Positions 16,261-23,591 of a DNA stretch of 23,591 nt are shown here, one piece after another. The stretch's first letter is position 1, and each line of letters opens with the position of its first letter. Both the position numbers and the translations under genes were made by a program. The DNA comes from Zygnema circumcarinatum. Lineage: Eukaryota; Streptophyta; Zygnematophyceae; Zygnematales; Zygnemataceae. Location of the stretch: contig CM074820.1 of NCBI GenBank assembly GCA_037447605.1, positions 1,798,188-1,821,778 of the forward strand, written 5' to 3'. The notes below the pieces were generated by a model. The model saw only the letters and a program-made list of their open reading frames with translations. It did no database searches and was not told the DNA's origin.

Positions 16261-17225
16261 CATCGCTAGTCCTGCACGTTTAGCCTTCGTGCGCCTTTTT
16301 TCTGCGCCTTTTTTCCACCCGTTTCTTCTCGTCGTTTCCTTCCAGGTGTGCCTTGAAGCGATGGATTGGAACGTAAGCAGTAGAGAGAAATTTGCCACAG
16401 CGACAGAAACTGATCATTGCAAGAAAGCTTGAACAGGTGGTATTTAAAGTTCGAGACGTTCAAGAAGATAGAAGCTGGGCGTTGTGAGTGCGGCATTTCA
16501 GCGCACCTTATTGAAGCGTAGACGGAACTGCGCTTCTAAGAAATAGCAAGTGGAGTTAGGCATGCGACACGTGTCCCTCTTTAGACACGTGTAAGCACGT
16601 GCCGCCCAGCAATGGGTCATCGGCATATGATGTCCCTGCACTGTCTTCTGGTTCTTCTAATTTTTTAGGTCCTGGTAGAACCATAGTCCCTATGCACGTG
16701 AACATGAGGGGCATAATTAGGGAGGGGTCTAAACATACAAGCCATGAACATAGCGGATGCATCAGGATAACTTCTTATTTCAATCTGGCTTGTTAAGTTC
16801 ATATATTATGACATATGAAATTATAATATTCAGATAATATATAAATGTATTGAAATTATATTATATATTTCATTTATTGTGAAATATGAAAACATTGATC
16901 ATTGAATTGTCTATGGTAATATGCCCCATGACATGTTTCAGGAGTAGGGGAAATGCTGGTCTTTGTCTAATTCTTCACGTGCTTTGTTCCAAGTCGTCCA
17001 GGAAACCTCCCTTAACTTTTGGGTTATTCGCAAGGTGCCTCGATTCCGTGTTTGCAATGTCTTGTGTTGCGGAAATGCTGCGCTGATCTTTAGGGTTTCT
17101 AGGGTTTTGGTTAGGTATCGTAAACCGTGGGCTAATGCTTCTTTGTGGACCAATGAAGAAATCACATTGTGGGCAGTGCAACGAGAATTTGTTGCAACAA
17201 AATTACACGCACATTGTCTCGTGTT
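16261..17225. other. Spacer with clustered G-boxes and an AT-rich stretch
   Basis: No gene supported. Three CACGTG cores lie at 16568, 16586 and 16596, two of them within ACACGTGT. 16795-16890 is AT-rich with short inverted words. A telomere-like GGGTTTCTAGGGTTTTGG is near 17093. Short frames such as 16599-16796 have no recognised domain. Confidence 0.4.
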
Positions 17226-17274
17226 TCATACTTGCATATTTTGCCGGATGGGAGAGAGACACGCGCGCGTATAG

Positions 17275-17982
17275 GGAGCTGCGGCAGAGGGAGGGCCCCA
17301 CAAGTGGGCAAGAGGGAGAGGGAGCGGGAGGAGAGAAAGATGACGGAGAGGGAGAGGGGAAGAGGGAGGAGGTGGAGAATGAGAGGGAAAGGGTGAGGAA
17401 GAAAAGGGAGATGAGAGAGAGCGAAGGGAAAGAGGGATGTGAGAAAGAGGGAGGAGTGGGCAGAGAGGGGCAAGGGTTGTTGGAGAATCTTCCCATGATC
17501 TCCCACTCGCCGAGTCTCTGTGGGAGGGGCAAGTGGGGGAGAAGGAGAGGGAGAGGGAAGAGAAGGGGGAAGGGCAAGAGCGGGGAGAAGGAGAGGGAGA
17601 GCTAGAGAGAGAAGTGGGAGATGAAAGAGGGGGAGGGGGAAGAGAGGGTTGAGGAGATGGAGCGGACGGAGAGACAGCTGAGGTAGAAGGATAGGAAGGA
17701 GGGGCGAGTGGGAGAGAGAGAGGGAGGGGAAAGAGAGGAAGGTGAGTGAGAGAGAGAGGGAGAGGGAGGGGCAGGAGGGAGGGGAGCGAGAGGAAGCGGT
17801 AAGAGCAGGGGGAGGGATCCATTGGTGCGCGAGAGGGAGAAACGGGAGATAAAAGCGGGAGGCGGGGGAGCGGGAGGTGAGGGCGAGGGAGAAGAAGCCG
17901 GAGTGGGAGCTGATGCAGAGGAAGAGGAAGGGGTGGGGACAAGTGAGGGAGAGGAGGAGAGGGAGGGAGAGGACTCTCCCAC
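17275..17982. repeat. GA-rich polypurine tract following the M23 exon remnant
   Basis: About 700 bases of GGGAGA and GAGAGG units on the plus strand. Read on the minus strand it starts with the donor-like gtgggagag and CT tract that follow M23 exon 6, so at least its right end derives from that intron. The 297- and 270-codon minus frames are low-complexity artefacts. Confidence 0.8.
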
Positions 17983-18064
17983 CTGCCGCTCCATCTGGCA
18001 AGAGTGACAATCTTCCTATTGCCCGCCGAAATGGACATTTCCTTTTCGCCGCCATGGCTACTCC
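17983..18064 (-). pseudogene. Inverted broken copy of LysM-M23 exon 6
   Basis: On the minus strand this 82-base segment aligns with the 83-base functional exon 7679-7761. Identical stretches include the acceptor side TTTCAGGGAGTAG, CATGGCGGC, ATTGTCAC and ATGGAGCGG, followed by the donor gtgggagag and CT tract. A one-base deficit shifts the frame, the metal-ligand Asp of GVD reads GVA, and the catalytic neighbourhood is scrambled. Flanking exons 5 and 7 were not found nearby, so this is a fragment copied with part of its intron. Confidence 0.85.
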
Positions 18065-18075
18065 CTGAAAGTACG

Positions 18076-18340
18076 GCGTGTCAGACTTAACAAAATCTTA
18101 CGAACAGCGTCACGAACAAAGAGTACTCCGCCGCAGCAGGATCGCTATTTACTCGAGTACTTGTTCTGGTGTCAAGCTTAGAACACGCATACTGACTTGT
18201 TTAAAGTTTGACACGCCCGAGGGAAAGGAAATGGAAGAACACCCAAAAATCCCAAAAAGTGGCTTGTGGTTTCCCGACCAGCGGCCGTACGGGTAGCGAT
18301 CGAGTCGTCCAAAGGGTGGGGTTCCATCAGCGTTTTTTCG
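18076..18340. other. Spacer without supported gene
   Basis: Ordinary mixed-composition DNA; a 72-codon plus frame (18078-18296) has no recognised domain. Confidence 0.3.
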
Positions 18341-18484
18341 CCGACGTGGAGGTACAGGCGTAGTTTTGGAGGATGATGTGGCGCCGTCGTGGCGCCGACT
18401 AGGACCGACGTGGAGGTACAGGCGTAGTTCCCCAGAACCCGTAATTCTCCCTTCATGACTCTAATCCGATGTGGCGGTACAGGC
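18341..18484 (+). repeat. Three-copy direct repeat CCGACGTGGAGGTACAGGC
   Basis: Identical 25-base copies at 18341-18365 and 18405-18429, and a shorter diverged copy at 18466-18484, are spaced 64 and 61 bases apart. They lie in the upstream region of the thioredoxin gene. Confidence 0.85.
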
Positions 18485-18558
18485 AAACGCTGATGGACAC
18501 CCACCCCAACAGACCGTCGTTTGGGAACACGATGTTGGACGACTTCCCGGTACCCATG

Positions 18559-18606
18559 CAGTTGCAGGCGCAGTTACCGTTCCAGTTACAATTCCAGTTG
18601 CACTTT
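18559..18606 (+). promoter_or_regulatory. 12-bp-phased CAGTTR array (four units)
   Basis: CAGTTG, CAGTTA, CAGTTA and CAGTTG start at 18559, 18571, 18583 and 18595, exactly 12 bases apart. CNGTTR is a core bound by plant R2R3-MYB factors; actual binding here is unknown. Confidence 0.6.
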
Positions 18607-18687
18607 CCTCAAAATTTGTGCCAAACAGTTCACATATAGTGTCACGATGTGCGCATTGTTTCCTTTCCTGTCCGCCCGCAAACCAAA

Positions 18688-18775
18688 ACGTACGGACATA
18701 AAAGTACAATGTACGGTACCCTTTCAGGCCGTACTTATCTGTACTTACTGTATATGTACGCAATCGTACGTTTAA
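18688..18775. repeat. GTACGG word cluster
   Basis: At least seven GTAC-centred words in under 90 bases, including CGTACGG, TGTACGGTACC and CCGTACTT. Confidence 0.55.
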
Positions 18776-18940
18776 GGGTGCGAACATTGCTGGAACGGTT
18801 CCATGTCACAGACTCCGTTCGCATGTGACCGCCCACCGGACCGTTCAGTAAACCAATCCGGTGCTCGAATGAGAGCCGTCCGATCGAGACCACTGCCGCA
18901 TTGGACGATCCAAACTTCCCTCACCTGGATTCCGCCCTTT

Positions 18941-19407
18941 TCTGATTGGTCCACGTGGCACCCCTCCCCAGCCGCTGTCCGTCCACAGACCAAAAATCCG
19001 GTCTGCAGAGAGCCGCGCTGCCACTCGTGCCACGTGGCACCACCCTGCCCGTCCCAAAATTTTCAATGGAACGAATATAACCGTCGATTTCGCTTCACAC
19101 GTGTACTTGACGGTTAAAATTGCACCAATCTTCGTCCGGGCTGCAGAACATTTTCTCTACCTGCCCGGGCCCTCGGCCCCCGCGGCTTCGTGTGAACGCT
19201 CCCCGAAACAACGACGAAACCTTCGCACGTGTGAACGCGAAATTTCGAGCCGTTCGAGACAGTTCTGGGGGAGGGCTGAGGGGGGGGAGAGAAAAGAGAG
19301 AGAGAGGGAAGGAGTGGCGGCGGAGGAAGGTTAGCCATAGACCTCCATAGATTGTAGTGAATCAAGGGAGAGGGTTTAGGGTTTGTGGAGGAGGAGGAGC
19401 AGCAGCC
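18941..19407 (+). promoter_or_regulatory. Thioredoxin m promoter and leader with G-boxes
   Basis: An inverted CCAAT box (18945) is followed two bases later by CCACGTGG (18951). A perfect 14-bp palindrome GTGCCACGTGGCAC lies at 19027-19040, ACACGTGT at 19097 and CACGTG at 19226. A TATA-like ATATAA is near 19075, placing transcription start near 19105 and giving a leader of about 300 bases with a GA-rich end. G-boxes are typical of light-regulated plastid genes; regulation here is inferred. Confidence 0.55.
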
Positions 19408-21075
19408 ATGGCGGCGATGGTGCAAGCGGCTTCGACCCACGTGGCGTTCATGAGCTGCGGACACGTGGCAGCCAGCCATGGCAGCAGCAGACTCTCCTCC
19501 TCTCACTGTGGCCTGCGGAAGGTGTCTGTGAGCTTGACACGTGTCCCGGCAGCCATGGCGAAGAAGAGCAGGATGATGGTGAGGATGGAGGCCAAGGGGA
19601 TGGAGGCCAAAGAGAAGAAGGAGGCCAAGGAGCCCCATGGTGGAGGTGAGGACTGGAGCCCAGGGAGGAAGGGAGGGAGGGAGGGGTTCTGGGGTTCAGA
19701 GCTTTGGGCTTATTAGGGGCTGGGAGTAAGGAAATGGGTTGCGTGTATCTAGGGTCACCACTCTCCCCCTGTGAGAGAGAGAGGTTTTTGGGGTCTTTCT
19801 ATTGTTGGGTATGAGTGTTTGAGAAGGGTTTGCCTTTCTGGGGGGGGGAGAGTGAGAGAGAGAGAGAGAAGGGGAGGGAAATGCGGATGGAGGTGATGGG
19901 CCTGCTGCATGCATGCATGGGTTTGTGTATTCTTATAAGGTGTGATAGTGGGGAGTTGTGTATGTGTGTGAGTTGGAGGGAGAGAGAGAGAGAGAGAAAG
20001 TGTGAGGTAGTGAGGCGGAGAAAGACTGTAAGGGGGGGGGGGGGGGTGGCAGAGAAAGAGTTAAGAAGGGAGGAATAGAGGGTGAGGGGAGGAATGATGG
20101 GTTTGGAAGGGGAGTTGAATGTAATGTAGGGAGAGGGAGAGAGAGGGATCTGGGATGCGAAGGGAAGGGAGGGTGTGTGAAGATTAGAAGTGGATGGGAG
20201 ATAGAATGGTAAGGAATGTGCTAAGGGAAGAGTGATGCTGCGAATGGGAGATAGAAGGAGAACAGGGTGGGGTGTGTGTAGGGATGAGGGGAGGGAGCAT
20301 GGAGATCTACAGCCACACCGAGTGAGAGGCAGGGAGGGAAGCTCAGAAAAAATAGGTCTACATTTGTAATGAGATAGAGAGAGGAAGCGAGAGAGAGGAC
20401 CTGGATGCAGACAGTCAAACCGCAGACAGACATCCAGAATATTGGGAGAGGGAGGGAAAGAGAGAGAGAGAGAGTGAGTGGTCTTGGATGCAGACAGACT
20501 GACAGACAGACCGACGCAGACGCAGGAAGAGGGAGAGAGATAGGTTCATAGACTCAGCACTCCTTCACTGTGCTGCTGTTCAACTCAACTCCTTCACTCC
20601 TCCTGACCTTGCTGACCTCTCTCTCTTTCTCTCTCGCTCTTTCTCTCTCTCGCTCTTTCTCTCTCTCTCTCTCTCTTTCCCTCTCTCTCTCTCTCTCTCT
20701 CCCTCGCTCTCTCCCCCCCTCTCTCTCTCTGCCATGTGGCACGCTCTCGTCGTGACAGCCGGCGCTGTGACAGACGCCACCTTCAAGAGCCTGGTGCTGG
20801 AGAGCGATGTTCCGGTCCTCGTGGATTTTTGGGCCCCTTGGTGCGGACCCTGCAGGATGATCGCTCCTCTTATTGACGAGCTCTCCGTTCAGTATGCAGG
20901 GAAACTGCGTTGCGTGAAGATCAACACAGATGAGAGCCCAAGTGTGGCAACCGAATACGGAATTCGGAGTATCCCCACAGTGATGATCTTCAAGAAGGGG
21001 AAGAAGCTCGATACTGTGATTGGGGCTGTGCCCAAATCTACATTGACTACCACAATCGAGAAGTATCTGGATTGA
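19408..21075 (+). CDS. Plastid thioredoxin m-type, two exons
   Basis: Exons 19408-19645 and 20759-21075, joined in phase 1 across a 1113-base GT-AG intron, give 184 residues. The first about 78 residues are rich in Ala, Ser, Met, Lys and Arg and almost free of acid at the start, as in a chloroplast transit peptide, and end in a KEAKEPHGG stretch before the mature domain. The thioredoxin fold begins [20 protein letters not shown]; the redox site is WCGPC (107-111), followed by [18 protein letters not shown] and the cis-Pro loop [11 protein letters not shown]. The sequence best fits the m type, which reduces stromal enzymes using electrons from ferredoxin-thioredoxin reductase. The start at 19408 has excellent context (agccATGgc); upstream in-frame sequence lacks another ATG. 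The transit role and subtype are by family similarity. Confidence 0.92.
19646..20758 (+). repeat. Thioredoxin intron with GA, poly-G and CT tracts
   Basis: The intron begins gtgagg and soon turns into GGGAGG units. GA runs follow (19850-19875, 19978-19998, 20455-20475), with a run of 15 G at 20032-20046 and CAGACAGA words near 20408 and 20491. It then switches to a CT tract (20615-20730) before the acceptor cag at 20756-20758. Confidence 0.85.
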
Positions 21076-22100
21076 AAAAAAAAAGGATTCTACTGCGCTA
21101 CCGCGTGACGTGACGAGTCGTGACGTGGGGACGTGAGGCGCGGTCGGAGGTGATTGATGTGAGGGGATGTTGAGGGGGGGGGGGGAAGTTGGGGGTGGGG
21201 GAGAGAGGGAGAGAGAGAGAGAGTGAGAGAGAGAGAGACTGAAAGCCAAGGGGTACTGGGTCGATTTGGGTCCCTTGGATTTTGGACGAATTAGGGCTAA
21301 GGGTTCGCAGGGAAGGAGAGCAGAGATTTGGCGTGACGTGACGAGATGGATTGAGTGGGTTGTTGTTTATTAATTGCGAGCTGCTTTACAACGGAATCAG
21401 TTGTGTGAGACGGAACGAAATTGCGCTCAAATTGGGCAGCATGGAATTTTCCTGCTAGACGGACCTATACGTACCTACAGCATATGTTGTCCTTGTAGAT
21501 ATGAGCAGCCGGCGGCTGGTGGCCCCTCCAGTGGCAGCAGCAGCAGTGAACCGAAAAGTGGAATTTTTTTTCAATCTGGCGAAATGACGCCCCTTCTCCT
21601 TCGAAGTGGTGTGTGAATGTGTGGAATGTGATTAGACCTGATTTGGGTTTGTTTTGTTTTTTTGGGTTGGCGAGATTTTTAGGGTTTAGTGGAGTGCGTT
21701 TGGGGTTCAGGTGAGTGAGGATGATGGGGAGGATGCTGATGATGTGATGCTGATGACGTCAGCGAGGTTTTTATTGGTTTGGGTTTGCGTTAATGGCTTT
21801 CTTGGTTTATGTTGGAGTCGAACTTAGTATTTGGGATCTGAATTGATAGTTTCTGATAGTTTTAGGTGGTGGGAATGCTTAGTGCTGAGGATGTTGTGAT
21901 GGATGAGTTGGGAAAAGGAAAAATGTTGTGATTATGTGAGGGGAAAAAGTTGAAGTTGATTTAGCTGTCTCTGATTGGAATGAGGGTGACTTGAGAGTTA
22001 CTAAGAATTCAGAAAGTTGGTTTGTTGGCTGGTTTGGTTTGTATTCACTGTGTGGGAGCATTTCTCTGATGTGGAATTTCTGGGGTGTGAGAGCTTTACG
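21076..22100. other. 3' flank of thioredoxin gene with TGACG words
   Basis: An A10 run follows the stop. The 15-mer GCGTGACGTGACGAG occurs at 21103 and 21331, TGACGTGG at 21121 and the palindrome TGACGTCA at 21754. These are bZIP-type cores. GA and poly-G tracts lie at 21173-21240. No gene supported. Confidence 0.45.
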
Positions 22101-22430
22101 CAGAGATTGATATAGAGGGGGGAGTAGAGAGGCCGGGGAGGGAGGGAAAGGGGGAGAGTGAAAGAGGGGACGAGTGATGGGAGGGGAACTAGAAGGGGAA
22201 AGGAGGGGAGAGAGCATGGAGAAAGAGGGAGAGTGGGAAAGAATGGAGGGAAGAGAGCGAAAGAAAAGGAGAGAGCAAGGAGTGGGAGAAGGGGAGGAGG
22301 AAGCAAGGAGAGGGAGCAAGGAGATAGAATGGAAGAATGATGAGAGGGTTAGTGAAGTGGGAAGGTCGACGGGATAGAGCAAGGAGATGAAGAGAGACAA
22401 GGAAGAGTGGTAGGAGAGGGAGGGAAGAGG
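22101..22430. repeat. GA-rich polypurine tract
   Basis: About 330 bases of GGGAGAG and GAAAGAG units; the frames through it are low complexity. Confidence 0.85.
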
Positions 22431-22905
22431 GGAGAAAGTATGTTGGATCGGTGGGTCATTTTGATACTTCTTTGGAGGGTATTGAAGCTGGGAGGATAAT
22501 TTTCTGATTGTTTTGATTTGGTGTTTTGCGGAAACGCAAGCTGCCTGCAGGATGTTGGGCAGTCTTTTTCTGTAACTTGGCTCGTTTCCCTGTTTGAATC
22601 TGTTGATGATCAGTATACGTCATTCATACAACATAATATAAACGTTTGACTTCAAGAAATGTGCGATCCTCAGTATGAGAAAAGTAAAAGGCATGAGAGA
22701 TTCGTCAGTGCAAGAAGCAAAATGAAAGTCGCTCGATCTGTCATTTATGTTATGCAGTGGTGGAGAGAGGGAGCGATGTAGTGACGATGTTGCCATTGCA
22801 GGAAGCCTCACCTTGCGAGAATCTGCCTCCAATTACCATCTAGAAATTATAACATGCATAGAAATATATGGAGATATTACCGAACTCGCTTAATGTTAAC
22901 TTTCA
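22431..22905. other. Spacer without supported gene
   Basis: Mixed composition. A possible acceptor at 22800 (ccattgcag) is followed by short open frames, but no domain or partner exon was found. Confidence 0.3.
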
Positions 22906-23125
22906 TGCTTTCTCCCTTTCCCTGTCCATCGCCCTCTCCTTCTCTTTCCCCTCCCCACCTATCCCCTTTTCTCCCCTCTCCCCATTCTCCTATTCCCCTT
23001 TCCCCCTTCCCCCTCCCCTCTCCACCCTCCCCTCTTCCCCGCCCCTCCTTCCCTTCTCCCCCCTCCCCCCTCCCCCCTCCCCCCTCCCCCATTGTCTCTC
23101 TACTCTCCCTCCTCCCTCCAGCTCG
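22906..23125. repeat. CT/CCCT polypyrimidine tract
   Basis: CCCTCTCC and repeated CCCCCCT units (for example 23058-23090), opposite in polarity to the GA tract at 22101-22430. Confidence 0.9.
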
Positions 23126-23409
23126 TACCTCACTTCTAAAAGCATATGTTGCCCACATACACCCGCTTCAATCTTTCAGTGCTTCAAAAAGAAAAGGACC
23201 CCTTTACAGCCATGCCGGAGAAACCCCTAACGCCTAATCAAAAGCCACCGACCATTTGACGACGTTTCCGCGCAGCAGAGGTCGTCCTGCTTTGTTAGCG
23301 AATCCGCCACCCCTCATTGAAACCCCTCTCTGCATTCAAAACGATTCCATTTGGATTTCGCCGGGCCCCAAGGTACGGTATTTGCACTTGCATGCAGGAG
23401 AAGGCAGCC

Positions 23410-23591
23410 ATGGCGGCAAAAGCTAATACGTTGGCTGCTGCTTGCTTTCCTGCAACGTCTCAGCGACATGACGCGCGAAGTCTTGTAAGGAACTGTGGCT
23501 TGGACACGTGGCACAAGCTGGAGTCAGTTCCCATGCAAGTGCTGCCATGGCTGCCAAGCTTTCCCCCCCCCCCCCCCCCCCCCCCCCCCCC
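23410..23591 (+). CDS. Possible transit-peptide-like N-terminus of a truncated gene
   Basis: ATG at 23410 in strong context (cagccATGgcgg, like the thioredoxin start) opens a frame that remains open to the window end. It starts MAAKANTLAAACFPATSQ, then a basic HDARSLVRN stretch: Ala, Thr, Arg-rich and poor in acid, as in plastid or mitochondrial targeting leaders. The last ten residues come from the poly-C run and may not be real. The product cannot be identified. Confidence 0.4.
   Translation, partial: MAAKANTLAAACFPATSQRHDARSLVRNCGLDTWHKLESVPMQVLPWLPSFPPPPPPPPP
23563..23591. repeat. Terminal poly-C run
   Basis: 29 consecutive C at the end of the window, possibly a real homopolymer or a contig-end sequencing artefact. 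Confidence 0.9.

Noticed and set aside
16599-16796. 65-codon frame possibly from a retroelement
   Set aside because: No reverse transcriptase, integrase or protease motif on either strand; the frame is short and isolated.
17162-18055. 297- and 270-codon minus-strand frames
   Set aside because: They read through the M23 exon remnant and its CT intron; the frames are kept open by the repeat.
1-23591. CRISPR array, prophage, insertion sequence or bacterial operon
   Set aside because: No regularly spaced identical repeats with unique spacers, no transposase or phage gene; spliced plant genes show eukaryotic nuclear DNA.

Overview
The window looks like nuclear DNA of a streptophyte green plant, most likely an early-diverging one (charophyte alga or bryophyte-grade). 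Spliced genes with GT-AG introns, a plastid m-type thioredoxin with a transit-like leader, a plant-type cytosolic ribosomal protein L27a, TTTAGGG-type interstitial repeats and plant promoter words (W-box, G-box, telo-box) support this. The species cannot be named from sequence alone. Very long polypurine/polypyrimidine tracts (GGGA, GA, CT) fill introns and spacers and create most of the long but meaningless open frames.

Layout. 1-116: possible edge-truncated secreted protein (-). 600-1750: promoter-like DNA, GTACGG clusters, an AT-rich stretch and a 29-bp palindrome. 2377-2856: secreted Ala/Pro-rich arabinogalactan-like protein (-). 3100-4900: promoter-like DNA and a block of degenerate telomere-type repeats. 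4910-9045: nine-exon gene (+) for a 257-residue LysM plus M23 metallopeptidase, a bacterial-type peptidoglycan-hydrolase architecture. 9500-10800: long GA then CT tracts. 11339-11779: ribosomal protein L27a (-). 11780-12902: divergent promoter with three repeated-motif systems, including a 10-bp-phased W-box array. 12903-15958: seven-exon gene (+) for an LRR, Cys-rich/EGF-like, L-type lectin protein. 17230-18075: GA tract ending in an inverted, broken copy of M23 exon 6. 18340-19400: repeat-rich, G-box-rich promoter. 19408-21075: two-exon plastid thioredoxin m (+). 23410-23591: probable start of another transit-peptide-like reading frame, cut by a poly-C run at the end.

The genes do not form one pathway. 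Two could act in plastids (thioredoxin m, and by inference the LysM-M23 enzyme), two are probably secreted (Ala/Pro-rich protein, LRR-lectin protein), and one is a ribosomal housekeeping gene. All exon models are read by eye from splice consensus, phase and family similarity; transcript data would settle the starts and ends.
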